From Paraburkholderia sp. C35 (lineage in GTDB: Bacteria; Pseudomonadota; Gammaproteobacteria; Burkholderiales; Burkholderiaceae): 32,640 nt of DNA. Location of the stretch: NCBI RefSeq assembly GCF_003121405.1, contig NZ_QBUY01000104.1, positions 1 through 32,640 on the forward strand, given 5' to 3'. Position numbers and translations under genes: made by a program. Below are positions 15,884 to 24,186 of the stretch, in pieces (the stretch's first letter is position 1; the number at the start of each line of letters is the position of its first letter). The notes under the pieces were generated by a model. That model made no database searches. It had not been told where the DNA came from and saw only the letters and a program-made list of their open reading frames with translations.

Positions 15884-17386
15884 ATGTCGAATCATCCCCA
15901 GACGAAGCGTCACCTCGTCATCGCGGCCGTCATGGCGTCGATGGCGATGGTGGCGATCGAAGCCACCATCGTCTCGACGGCCATGCCGCAGATCGTCACG
16001 CAACTCGGCGGCTTGCGCCTCTACAGTTGGGTCTTCTCGTCGTTCCTGCTCGCGCAGACGGCCATGACCGTCGTGTTCGGCAAACTCGCCGATCTCTATG
16101 GGCGCAAGCCGACCGTGCTGGTGGGTATCGTCATTTTTCTGATTGGCTCGGTGGGCGCGGGTTTCGCGTGGTCGATGCCTGCGATGATCGTGTTCCGGCT
16201 GATCCAGGGTGTAGGCGCGGGCGCGATCCAGCCGGTCACGTTGACCATCGTCGCCGATCTGTATCCGGCGCGCGAGCGCGGCAAGCTCCAGGGCTATCTG
16301 GCCAGCGTCTGGGCCATTTCGGCGGTGATCGGCCCGATGGCGGGCGGCCTGCTGATCCGCGACCTGTCGTGGTCGTGGATTTTCTGGATCAACGTGCCGA
16401 TCGGCATTCTGGCCGCGGTCGGTTTCATCACCTACCTGCACGAAGAGAAGCGCCATCAGCGTCCGTCGATCGACATCATGGGCGCCGTGCTGTTCACCGT
16501 CGCGATCGGCGCGCTGATGATGGCGCTCACCGACGCCGGTTCGGAAAACGACAGCCGTGCGCTGTTCGAAGTGGCGCTGTGCGTGGTGAGCAGCGCGCTG
16601 TTCGTGTGGCACGAGCGGCGCGTGGCGGAGCCGATGATTTCGTTCTCGCTGTGGAGCCATCGGCCCATCGCTGCGTGCAATGCCGCGACCGTGCTGTCGG
16701 GCATGGCGCTGATGGGCCTCACCACGTTCCTGCCGATGTACGTGCAGGGCGTGCTGCATCAATCGCCTGTGATCGCGGGTCTCGCGCTGACGATGGTGAT
16801 GCTCGGCTGGCCGTCGGGCGCGACCTTCACCGCGAAGTCGTTCCATCGTCTCGGGCTGCGCCGCCTGATGATCGGCGGCAGCTTCTTCCTGCCGCTCGGC
16901 GCGATTGCGTTCGCGCTGCTGCAGCCGGACGGCTCGCCCATCACGGCGGGCGTCGGTTCGCTGGTGATGGGGCTGGGCATGGGTATCGTCAGCGTCAGTT
17001 CGCTGATCCTGATCCAGGAGATCGTGCAGCCGCTCGAACGCGGCGCGGCAACGGCATCGAACCTGTTCTCGCGCAATCTGGGCCGCACGCTTGGCGCGGC
17101 GATCTTCGGTGCCGTGCTGAACTTCGGCCTGAGCCACTACAAAGGCACGACCATCACCTCCGACCAGTTGCGTTCACTGCTCGACGTCACGCCGGGTGCC
17201 GCGCAGGCGGCACTGGCCAGCAACGACATGGTGCGCGCCGCGCTGCCTCATTCGCTGCACCTGACCTTCCTGTCGATCTTCGTGATCTGCGTGGGCGCGG
17301 TGCTGTCGGTGATGCTGGTGCCGCATATCAAGATCGGCGGGCAGCCGCGCGAAACATCGGCGGCGGCGCATCTGACGGAGATGTGA
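15884..17386 (+). CDS. DHA2-family MFS drug/proton antiporter (EmrB/QacA type)
   Basis: 500 residues from the ATG at 15884; a GTG at 15842 in frame is less likely. About 14 hydrophobic segments are seen. Family motifs include the DHA2 opening (AIEATIVSTAMPQIVTQLGG, residues about 25-44), motif A as GKLADLYGRKP (about 66-76) and motif C-like GPMAGGLL (about 149-156). Such inner-membrane pumps export cationic drugs, dyes or metabolites using the proton gradient. There is no partner EmrA-type adaptor gene. It ends 36 bases before the AmpR-type regulator, convergent. Its closeness to the beta-lactam locus does not by itself show a shared role. The substrate is unknown. Confidence 0.88.
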   Translation: MSNHPQTKRHLVIAAVMASMAMVAIEATIVSTAMPQIVTQLGGLRLYSWVFSSFLLAQTAMTVVFGKLADLYGRKPTVLVGIVIFLIGSVGAGFAWSMPAMIVFRLIQGVGAGAIQPVTLTIVADLYPARERGKLQGYLASVWAISAVIGPMAGGLLIRDLSWSWIFWINVPIGILAAVGFITYLHEEKRHQRPSIDIMGAVLFTVAIGALMMALTDAGSENDSRALFEVALCVVSSALFVWHERRVAEPMISFSLWSHRPIAACNAATVLSGMALMGLTTFLPMYVQGVLHQSPVIAGLALTMVMLGWPSGATFTAKSFHRLGLRRLMIGGSFFLPLGAIAFALLQPDGSPITAGVGSLVMGLGMGIVSVSSLILIQEIVQPLERGAATASNLFSRNLGRTLGAAIFGAVLNFGLSHYKGTTITSDQLRSLLDVTPGAAQAALASNDMVRAALPHSLHLTFLSIFVICVGAVLSVMLVPHIKIGGQPRETSAAAHLTEM

Positions 17387-17422
17387 CGTCAGCGTGCTCA
17401 CGCATGTCGCGACAGGCGTGGT

Positions 17423-18352
17423 TCACTCCGTTGACGTGGGCATGGTCTGCAAGTCCAGTTCGCCCGGCGCAGCGCCACTCGCTGCGCCTTCTTCCACTTC
17501 CTTCACGATCCATTGACTGAACGCGCGCATCGCGGGCGTGGCGGGTTTCGCCTTTTGCCAGGTGAGCCAGTAGCTGCCCGCGTGCACGTCGATATCGAAC
17601 GGGCGCGCGAGGCGTCCCATCGACAGATCGCGTTCGAACATCGAAGCCGGCGCGAGCGCGACGCCTGCGCCTTGCATCGCGGCTTCCACCATCAGCCGCG
17701 ACGAATCGAACACGGGACCGCGCACCGGCCGCGGCGAGAGGCCCGCAGCGGCGAACCAGTTGGCCCAGTCGTCGGCGCGGTATGAGCGCAGCAGCTTTTC
17801 GCCGGCGAGATCGGCGGGGGTGTGAAGGCGCTGCGCGATGTCCGGTGTGCACAGCACTGAGAGCGGCGCATCGAACAGCCGCTGTGCGCGCGAGCCGGGC
17901 CACGTGCCGTCACCGAAGCGGATCGCGAAGTCCAGCCCTTCGGCGGCGAGATCGACGAGATTGTTGTTGGTCTGCAGGCGCAACTCGACGAACGGGTGTG
18001 CGTCGTGAAAGCCCTTCAGACGCGGCATCAGCCAGCCGACCGCAAACGTCCCGACGACTCCGACCGTCAGCACCTCGTGAAAATGTCCGCCTTCGAACTG
18101 CCGCAATACGGCCTCGATGCGATCGAATGCATCGCTGAGCACGGGGCGCAGCGCAAGTCCTTCATCCGTGATCGCGAGGCCGCGCGGCAGTCGCTTGAAG
18201 AGCGTCGCGCCAAGCCGTTCCTCCAGCATGCGCACCTGCTGGCTGACGGCTGCCTGCGTGACGCTCAGTTCCAGCGCGGCGCGCGTGAAGCTCAGGTGCC
18301 GGGCCGACGATTCGAACGCGCGCAGCGCGTTGAGCGGGAGATACGGTCGCAT
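17423..18352 (-). CDS. ampR: LysR-type regulator of the AmpR/PenR group
   Basis: 309 residues. The N-terminal helix-turn-helix (PLNALRAFESSARHLSFTRAA, then VTQAAVSQQVRMLEERLG) and the sequence VGVVGTFAVGWLMPRL near 97-112 closely match AmpR, the regulator that senses muropeptides and UDP-MurNAc-pentapeptide and controls ampC. It is divergent from a class C beta-lactamase, the classic ampR-ampC arrangement. The 243-base spacer contains AAATT (18367-18371) and AATTT (18386-18390) as an inverted pair compatible with a LysR-type operator. In Burkholderia the same regulator type (PenR) faces the class A gene penA, of which a scar may be present here. Beta-lactam-inducible control is inferred. Confidence 0.88.
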   Translation of the reverse strand: MRPYLPLNALRAFESSARHLSFTRAALELSVTQAAVSQQVRMLEERLGATLFKRLPRGLAITDEGLALRPVLSDAFDRIEAVLRQFEGGHFHEVLTVGVVGTFAVGWLMPRLKGFHDAHPFVELRLQTNNNLVDLAAEGLDFAIRFGDGTWPGSRAQRLFDAPLSVLCTPDIAQRLHTPADLAGEKLLRSYRADDWANWFAAAGLSPRPVRGPVFDSSRLMVEAAMQGAGVALAPASMFERDLSMGRLARPFDIDVHAGSYWLTWQKAKPATPAMRAFSQWIVKEVEEGAASGAAPGELDLQTMPTSTE

Positions 18353-18366
18353 GGGCGAGTCATAAG

Positions 18367-18390
18367 AAATTCTAGGGCTTCGAGCAATTT
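18367..18390. promoter_or_regulatory. Candidate LysR/AmpR operator
   Basis: Inverted repeat AAATT...AATTT with a 14-base spacer, 15 bases upstream of the ampR-like start and in the divergent promoter region. It is in an AT-rich patch within GC-rich DNA. The position fits autoregulation; the exact site is inferred. Confidence 0.35.
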
Positions 18391-18449
18391 ATCATCGTTT
18401 GTCAGGTGGCGGCGGAAACGCGATAGTGGCGGCTATTGAGGGAAAAGCA

Positions 18450-18577
18450 ATGGTCACGAGACGGAAGTTCGCATTCACGTTGATGGGCGGGGGGTTAGCT
18501 GGTGTTGCGGCTCAGGCGTCCGGCTCGAGTGCGACGCGGCCATCGCGCAGATCGTCGAACTGATCGCACAAGTCTGA
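18450..18577 (+). pseudogene. Tat-signal remnant, possible deleted class A beta-lactamase scar
   Basis: An ORF starts with ATG at 18450 after GAGGG and encodes a twin-arginine-type signal (TRRKFAFTLMGGG, then AGVAAQASG). It ends after 37 codons at 18563. In the +1 frame the same stretch ends with C-D-A-A-I-A-Q-I-V-E-L-I-A-Q-V then TGA at 18575-18577, which resembles the last helix of class A beta-lactamases. A start and an end with the middle missing, between an AmpR/PenR regulator and ampC, suggest an internal deletion of a penA-like gene. This is an inference from short sequences; a functionless chance ORF is possible. Confidence 0.35.
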
Positions 18578-18595
18578 AACAAGGAAAATGAGCCT

Positions 18596-19762
18596 ATGAA
18601 ATTTGCACTACGCAGCATGCGCATCGCGATCACGCTTTGCGCGCTTGGCATCACCGCAACGAGCCATGCAGCCGACATCTCGCGCGATCAGGTCCAGCAG
18701 GCCGTTGATGCCGCCATCCAGCCGATGATGGCCAGGGACGCTATTCCCGGCATGGCTGTCGGCGTGATCGTCGATGGCAAACCGCTGGTGTTCAACTATG
18801 GCGTTGCCTCGACGCAGACCCGCAAGCCGGTGGACGGCAAGACGCTGTTCGAGCTCGGCTCGGTGAGCAAGACCTTCACGGCGACGCTGACGCAATGGGC
18901 GCAGGTCGACAGGCACCTGTCGCTAAACGACAGCGTCGGCCAATATCTGCCGACCCTGCGTGGCTCGCCGTTCGGCAACGTCAGCCTGCTCAATCTCGGC
19001 ACGCATACGCCCGGCGGCCTGCCGCTGCAGGTACCCGACGAGATCCACAACGACGCCGAGCTGATGGCCTGGTTGAAGGCCTGGCGTCCCACGTATGCAC
19101 CGGGCACGTACCGCACCTATGCGAATCCTGGCATCGGCACGCTCGGCGTGATCGCCGCGAAAAGCATGGGGCAGGATTTCACCGTGCTGATCGAGAGGCG
19201 GCTTTTCCCGGCACTTGGCCTGAAGAACAGCTTCATCGACGTGCCCGCCGCGCGCTCGACCGATTACGCGCAAGGCTACACAAAGGACGGCAAGCCGATC
19301 CGCATGGCAGGCGGCGAACTCGCTGCGCAGGCATATGGCGTGAAGTCGACGGCATCCGACATGCTGCGTTTCATCGAGACCAATATGAAGCTGGTCAAGC
19401 TCGATGCCAACCTGCAGCGCGCGATCACCGACACGCACACCGGCTACTTCCAGGCTGGCCCGATGACACAGGATCTGATCTGGGAACAGTACCCGTATCC
19501 CGTGTCGTTGAGCGCGCTGCTGCAGGGCAATTCGAATGGCATGGCGCTCGATGCGACGCCTGTCACGCAGATCGATCCGCCGCAGGCACCGAGCGACGAC
19601 GCATGGATCAACAAGACAGGTTCGACCAACGGCTTCGGATCGTACGTGGCCTTCATGCCGTCGAAGCGGATCGGCATCGTGATACTCGGCAACCGCAATT
19701 TTCCGATTGCGGACCGGGTTGAAGCGGCCCACAAGATTCTGACGTCGCTGGTGCAGCCATGA
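18596..19762 (+). CDS. ampC: Class C beta-lactamase AmpC
   Basis: 388 residues with a signal peptide of about 25 residues (MKFALRSMR, hydrophobic core, ATSHA-ADI cleavage), so periplasmic. All class C motifs are visible: SVSK with the nucleophilic Ser near residue 89, YAN (RTYANPGIG, near 178) and KTG (INKTGSTNGFGSYVAF, near 340). The sequence THTPGGLPLQVPDE is also class C-like. Length is normal. The enzyme hydrolyses penicillins and cephalosporins via a Ser acyl-enzyme. It is divergent from the AmpR-type regulator, so inducible expression is expected. The stop overlaps the start of the cupin gene (ATGA). Actual resistance cannot be judged from sequence. Confidence 0.93.
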   Translation: MKFALRSMRIAITLCALGITATSHAADISRDQVQQAVDAAIQPMMARDAIPGMAVGVIVDGKPLVFNYGVASTQTRKPVDGKTLFELGSVSKTFTATLTQWAQVDRHLSLNDSVGQYLPTLRGSPFGNVSLLNLGTHTPGGLPLQVPDEIHNDAELMAWLKAWRPTYAPGTYRTYANPGIGTLGVIAAKSMGQDFTVLIERRLFPALGLKNSFIDVPAARSTDYAQGYTKDGKPIRMAGGELAAQAYGVKSTASDMLRFIETNMKLVKLDANLQRAITDTHTGYFQAGPMTQDLIWEQYPYPVSLSALLQGNSNGMALDATPVTQIDPPQAPSDDAWINKTGSTNGFGSYVAFMPSKRIGIVILGNRNFPIADRVEAAHKILTSLVQP

Positions 19763-20166
19763 AAGGCTTTCGCTGGATCGCGGCGGCGCTTGCCGCATGC
19801 GCATGTGCGTGTGCGCAGTTTGCCCACGCGGCCGGGCAAGCCGTCGAAGCGCAAGAGACGGCCGTCCTGCAACGCGCGGCCGTCTCAGGAACCGATCGCG
19901 AACTGGGCATGGGCATCGCCGAATTTCCGCCGAATGCCGCCAAACCGCGCCACAAGGCGACCGGGCCGGAACTCTGTTACGTGCTTGCAGGCGAGGTCAT
20001 CGTGCAGATCGAAGGCAAACCGGCGCACCGGTATCGCGCGGGCGAATCGTTCGCGTTGCCGGCCAATGCGGTGCATGTCACGACGGCCGGTGCGTCCGGC
20101 GCGAAAGTGCTGGCGAGCTGGGTCCACACGCCGGGCAAACCGTTCAACGTCCCGGCGGGCGATTGA
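19759..20166 (+). CDS. Secreted cupin-domain protein
   Basis: 135 residues, overlapping the ampC stop by four bases and so probably co-translated. An N-terminal signal peptide is clear (MKGFRWIAAALAACACACAQFAHA, cleavage near 24). The rest is one small cupin barrel: PRHKATGPELCYVLAGEVIVQIEG (about 66-89) and a second part with PANAVHVTTA. Several metal-ligand positions are present as His and Glu (H67, E73, H110 approximately). Function is unknown. Because it is coupled to ampC it would be induced with it; a role in the periplasm is inferred only from the signal peptide. Confidence 0.75.
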   Translation: MKGFRWIAAALAACACACAQFAHAAGQAVEAQETAVLQRAAVSGTDRELGMGIAEFPPNAAKPRHKATGPELCYVLAGEVIVQIEGKPAHRYRAGESFALPANAVHVTTAGASGAKVLASWVHTPGKPFNVPAGD

Positions 20167-20184
20167 TCGATTGATCGATTGATC
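20160..20184 (+). repeat. Three tandem copies of CGATTGAT
   Basis: An 8-bp unit is repeated three times right at the end of the cupin gene and between two convergent genes. It contains the cupin stop codon. Simple slippage is the likely origin. Confidence 0.8.
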
Positions 20185-20202
20185 GCTACGGTGTGGTCGA
20201 CG

Positions 20203-21273
20203 TTATCGCGAGCAGACCGTATCGATGGCTTCGAGCATCCTGCCGAAGAACGCGTCCGCATACTGCGAATCGAGCCAGCGCACGATCAGCGCGATACGGC
20301 GCTCAGGCTCGATCCACATGAACGAACTGCCCGCGCCCACGCCGAAGTAGCTCGTGTCCGGCACGCTGGGGAACACACGGCGTCCGTTGTTGAGCCACAC
20401 CAGATAGCCGTAGTACGGCGCCAGCGCGCAAGGCGTCTGCATCCGCGCGATCCATTCCGACGACAGCACGCGGCGTCCACCAGCGACGCCGCCGTCGAGC
20501 AGCATCTGCGCGACTTTCAACTGGTCGTTCGCACTCACCGACATCCCGCCGCCCCAGTGCGAGCCGCCCGGCACCGTTTGCACGCGCTGTCCGCCGATGT
20601 CGGTCCACGCGTTGTCATAGCCGACCCACTGCCAGTTATCGCTGGCACCGACGGGCCGCATGATCGCCTCGCGAAACACCTCGGGCAACGGTCTGCCGAA
20701 CAGATTCAGCAGCGCAAGCGACAGCTGGTTGATGCGCACGTCGTTGTATTCCCAGTACGTGCCGGGTGGCTGCAACGGCCGCAAGTCGCCTTTCTTGCCA
20801 TCGGGTGGATCGCCGAATGTCACCGCGCGATAGTGGTCGGCCTGATCGGACAGACCGAAGCATTGGCCTTGCCATTCGCTGGTCTGCTGCAACAGCTGCG
20901 TCCACGTGATGGGCGCGTTGTGCGGATCGTCGAAACCGATGCCCGGCACGCGCACACGCACGGCTTCATCGGGATCGGGCAGCAGGCCGCGGTCGTGCGC
21001 GACGCCCGCGAGTAATGCGAGGTAGGTTTTCGCGATGCTGAAAGTGAGGTCGGCGCGATCCGGCTCGCCCCATGTCGCGAGCAGACGGCCATCGACAGCC
21101 ACCGCGCCCGACACCGGCCCACGGTCATGGATCGGCCCGAGCAGCCGGTTCCACGGCGGCGGGTCGTTGACGTGCACGCCGAATTTGCCATCGACATTGC
21201 GGTCCCACGGCGATTCGTGATCGATCGAAAACTGGATCGCCTCGTTCAGTTCCTGCGGCAGATCATGTTGCAT
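20203..21273 (-). CDS. Beta-lactamase-fold serine hydrolase
   Basis: 356 residues without an obvious signal peptide. It has the SxxK motif FSIAKTY (Ser near 79), a tyrosine motif YWEYNDVRINQL near 173-184 in the YxN position, and a late GAGSSFMWIEPERRIALIV segment in place of KTG. This is the serine hydrolase/class C beta-lactamase-like superfamily, which includes esterases, D-aminopeptidases and amidases. It is the last gene of an operon after the M20 peptidase and the MFS transporter (31-base gap). A cytosolic amide or ester hydrolase acting on an imported substrate is inferred; true beta-lactamase activity is unlikely because the KTG box and export signal are not seen. Confidence 0.85.
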   Translation of the reverse strand: MQHDLPQELNEAIQFSIDHESPWDRNVDGKFGVHVNDPPPWNRLLGPIHDRGPVSGAVAVDGRLLATWGEPDRADLTFSIAKTYLALLAGVAHDRGLLPDPDEAVRVRVPGIGFDDPHNAPITWTQLLQQTSEWQGQCFGLSDQADHYRAVTFGDPPDGKKGDLRPLQPPGTYWEYNDVRINQLSLALLNLFGRPLPEVFREAIMRPVGASDNWQWVGYDNAWTDIGGQRVQTVPGGSHWGGGMSVSANDQLKVAQMLLDGGVAGGRRVLSSEWIARMQTPCALAPYYGYLVWLNNGRRVFPSVPDTSYFGVGAGSSFMWIEPERRIALIVRWLDSQYADAFFGRMLEAIDTVCSR

Positions 21274-21304
21274 AGGTAACGGTTCCTTTGTGTCGCCCGT
21301 CGAC

Positions 21305-22630
21305 TCAGTGTGCGTTCAACCGGGCTCGCGCATACACGAGCGTCAACAGGCTGACGATGGCGGCCAGCATCAGATACAGGCCGGGCGCGAGATTGTTGCC
21401 GGTCACCGCGATCAATGCGGCGACTGCGAGCGGCGTGAAGCCGCCGAACACCGTCGTGCCGATGTTGTAGCCAAACGCCATGCCCGTGGTGCGCGTGCGG
21501 GCCGGAAACAGCTCGGCCATCAGCGCGGGAATCGGCGCGAAGTAGGTGGCCTTCAGCAGCGCGACCCACGTGACGGCGGCGAGCAGTGTAGGCAGCGACG
21601 GATGCGCATTCATGAACATGAAGGCGGGATAGACCGTCACGAAGAACAGCGCACCTGCACCGAGCATGATGCGTGTGCGGCCCACCTTGTCCGACCAGTG
21701 CCCGACGAGCGGCGTGAGCACGGTGACGATCAGCCCGGCCACCAGCGTCGCGATGAAGCCCGACGAAGCGGGCAGGCCGAGTTGCCGTGCAGCGTAAGTC
21801 GGCATGTAGAGGATCATGTAGTTCGCGGTGGTCGTCAGCACCAGCGCGCCGATCGACACCAGCACGCGTGACTTCTGCGTCGCGAGCAGTTCACGCACGG
21901 GCGATTCGGCTTTTTCGATGCGCTCGAACTCGGGCGTTTCGTCGATACGTCGGCGGATATACAAGCCCACCGGCCCGATCAGCATGCCGAACAGAAACGG
22001 AATGCGCCAGCCCCAGCCTTCGAGTTGCGGCTGCGTGAGCATGCCCGTCAGCACCGCGCCAAAAGCTGAAGCGAGCAGTGTGCTGGCGCCCTGGCTGGAG
22101 AACTGCCAGCTCGACATGAAACCGCTGCGATGCGGCGCGTGCTCGATCAGAAATGCAGTCGAGCTGCCGAACTCGCCGCCCGCCGAAAAGCCTTGCAGCA
22201 GTCGCGACGCAAAAATGCCGATAGGCGCGAGCAGGCCGATCGTCGCGTAGGTGGGCATCAGGGCGACCATGCCCGTGCCGAGCGTCATCATCGCAATGGA
22301 AAGCGTCAGCGACGCCTTGCGGCCCTTGCGGTCGCTGTAGGAACCGAGCACCAGTGCGCCGACGGGCCGCGCGAGGTACGACAGCGCGAAAGTGCCGAGC
22401 GTGAGCAGCAGCGAGATGGTCGCGTTGTGCGCCGGAAAGAACAGCTTCGACAGCGTGGTGGCGAAGTAGCCGTAGGCGATCAGGTCATAGAACTCGAGCG
22501 CATTGCCGATCGAGGTGGCGACGATCAGACGCGACACGCTCGCGCCCGACATCGGCTGTGAACCCGCTTGCGTGCTCTCGGGCGCGTGGTGACTGCCGGG
22601 GGGATGCGCGGTGTCGGACTCCTTGTTCAT
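21305..22630 (-). CDS. MHS-type MFS transporter (metabolite:proton symporter)
   Basis: 441 residues from the ATG at 22630, which follows GAGGA; the open frame continues upstream through the M20 gene but that part is a shadow. About 12 hydrophobic segments are visible. The start NALEFYDLIAYGYFA (about 41-55) and YSDRKGRKASL (near 96-106) are typical of the metabolite:H+ symporter family that takes up organic acids, betaines or amino acid derivatives. The gene lies ten bases after the M20 peptidase stop in the same direction, so it probably imports the substrate that the peptidase splits. The exact substrate is unknown. Confidence 0.87.
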   Translation of the reverse strand: MNKESDTAHPPGSHHAPESTQAGSQPMSGASVSRLIVATSIGNALEFYDLIAYGYFATTLSKLFFPAHNATISLLLTLGTFALSYLARPVGALVLGSYSDRKGRKASLTLSIAMMTLGTGMVALMPTYATIGLLAPIGIFASRLLQGFSAGGEFGSSTAFLIEHAPHRSGFMSSWQFSSQGASTLLASAFGAVLTGMLTQPQLEGWGWRIPFLFGMLIGPVGLYIRRRIDETPEFERIEKAESPVRELLATQKSRVLVSIGALVLTTTANYMILYMPTYAARQLGLPASSGFIATLVAGLIVTVLTPLVGHWSDKVGRTRIMLGAGALFFVTVYPAFMFMNAHPSLPTLLAAVTWVALLKATYFAPIPALMAELFPARTRTTGMAFGYNIGTTVFGGFTPLAVAALIAVTGNNLAPGLYLMLAAIVSLLTLVYARARLNAH

Positions 22631-22640
22631 TGCGACGTCC

Positions 22641-24062
22641 TCAGGCAAGGGTTGTCGAGACATGCGGTGCGGGATTGACGGCGTTGGTGTCCTGCGTGCC
22701 GAGATCCCAGAAGAGGCCGGCCATGATGCGCAACCCGTCGCGCACGACAGGGCCGAGCAGATGCGCGTTTGGTGCATGCTGCGAACAGCCGGGATAGGAG
22801 TGCGGCACCCAGAGTGTCGGCATGCCGAGCACGTCGGCGAACACGTCGTTGGGCAGCGTGCCGCCGAGGTTCGGCAGCAGCGCGGGTTCGTCGCCCGTGG
22901 TGTGGCGCAGCGAGCGCAGCGCCCATTGCACCCACGCGTTGTCGGGATCGACGCGGGTCGCGGGCGCGCCGCGCTCGACCTCCAGTTCGACCATGCCGAA
23001 ACCGTGCGCATCCAGATGCTCGCGCACGATGCTTTCGAGCTTCTGCCAGTCGGTGCCGACCACGAAACGGATCTGCATGTACGCGATCGCGGAAGACGGA
23101 ATCGCGTTGACGGGCTTGTCCGGATTGCCGGTGCGGAAGGCCAGCACTTCGAGGTTATTCCAGCCAAACACGCGCTCGGTCGGCGTGAGGCCAGGTTCGC
23201 CGTAATCGGTATCGACCGTGGGTTCGCCAGCATTGCCGCCTACGTGAATCTCCGACAGCGCGCGTCGCACGGCGTCGGGAATGGGCGGCGGGCGCAGCCC
23301 TTCGACGAGGATCTTGCCGTTCGCATCGACCATCGATGCAATCGCGTTTGCCAGCACCACGCCCGGATTGCGCAGCAGGCCGCCCCAGTTACCCGAGTGA
23401 TGGGCGCCTTCGCGCAGATCTAGCGAGAGCGTGAAATTCACGACTCCGCGCGAGCCGAGAAAGAGCGTCGGCCGATGCGCGGACAGGCGTGGGCCATCGG
23501 ACGCGATCAGCACGTCGGCGGCGAGTTCATCGCGTAACTGCGTGCACAGCGCATGCAGACCCGGCGAGCCGACTTCTTCGCCCGTTTCGAACAGAAGCTT
23601 CAGGTTGAAGCCGAGCTTGCCGCCGCGCGCGTCGAGCACGGCTTTCAGCGCGGCGAGGTTGATGCTGTGCTGGCCTTTGTTGTCGGCGGTGCCGCGTCCG
23701 TACCAGTGTTCGCCATCGACGGTCACGTCCCACGGCGAGAGCCCTTCGCGCCACTGCGCGTCGTAGCCGCGCACGACGTCGCCATGGCCGTAGCTGAGCA
23801 CGGTGGGCAGCGCGTCGTCTTCATGGCGATGCGCGATCAGGAACGGGCCTGCGCCTTGTGCCGGGTTATCGACGACACGACAGGCGAAGCCCCATTGCGT
23901 GAGCAGCGGCGTGAGTTCCTCGTCGAGATAGCTGCGCAGGCGCGCGCCGCTGTCGGACTCCTGGCTTTCCGTGCGATACGCGACGCGGCGCCGCAGATCA
24001 TCGAGAAATCGGCCTGAATCGTACTGGCTGGCCGCGTTTTGAATGGCGATGTCGCGAGTCAA
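22641..24062 (-). CDS. M20-family metallopeptidase (dipeptidase/deacylase type)
   Basis: 473 residues from a TTG at 24062 with AAGGAG six bases upstream. The longer frame from 24197 would overlap the divergent LysR promoter and has no ribosome site. The dinuclear zinc-site motifs of M20 are present: SYGHGDVV (His near 93), GRGTADNKG (bridging Asp near 126), ETGEEVGS (catalytic Glu and ligand Glu near 160) and a late SYPGCSQHAPNAHL (His near 439). The internal dimerisation domain contains GAHHSGNWGG. M20 enzymes cleave dipeptides, N-acyl amino acids or carbamoyl amino acids in the cytosol. It is first in a minus-strand operon with a transporter and a serine hydrolase, so a catabolic role is likely. 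Confidence 0.87.
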   Translation of the reverse strand: MTRDIAIQNAASQYDSGRFLDDLRRRVAYRTESQESDSGARLRSYLDEELTPLLTQWGFACRVVDNPAQGAGPFLIAHRHEDDALPTVLSYGHGDVVRGYDAQWREGLSPWDVTVDGEHWYGRGTADNKGQHSINLAALKAVLDARGGKLGFNLKLLFETGEEVGSPGLHALCTQLRDELAADVLIASDGPRLSAHRPTLFLGSRGVVNFTLSLDLREGAHHSGNWGGLLRNPGVVLANAIASMVDANGKILVEGLRPPPIPDAVRRALSEIHVGGNAGEPTVDTDYGEPGLTPTERVFGWNNLEVLAFRTGNPDKPVNAIPSSAIAYMQIRFVVGTDWQKLESIVREHLDAHGFGMVELEVERGAPATRVDPDNAWVQWALRSLRHTTGDEPALLPNLGGTLPNDVFADVLGMPTLWVPHSYPGCSQHAPNAHLLGPVVRDGLRIMAGLFWDLGTQDTNAVNPAPHVSTTLA

Positions 24063-24118
24063 CGGAATCTCCTTCGCTCGGCTGGGGGGTAGTAGTCGAG
24101 CCGATCGTGTCGTCGCCG

Positions 24119-24141
24119 ATATTTCTGCACAATTACAATAT
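24119..24141. promoter_or_regulatory. Candidate LysR box in divergent promoter
   Basis: Inverted repeat ATATT...AATAT with a 13-base spacer, in the 124-base region between the M20 gene and the divergent LysR gene. It contains T-N11-A-type spacing and is the most AT-rich patch there. Assignment as the operator of the adjacent LysR protein is inferred. Confidence 0.4.
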
Positions 24142-24186
24142 TTGCCACGAATCGTTGCCGAAACGGCAAAGCGCATCAGGCGGATC

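Noticed and set aside
15802..17520. 572-residue plus-strand frame overlapping the MFS gene
   Set aside because: Out of frame with the membrane protein; Arg-rich with no hydrophobic segments, so a shadow.
20203..21273. Second true beta-lactamase
   Set aside because: SxxK is present, but no KTG box or signal peptide is seen, and the operon context is catabolic.
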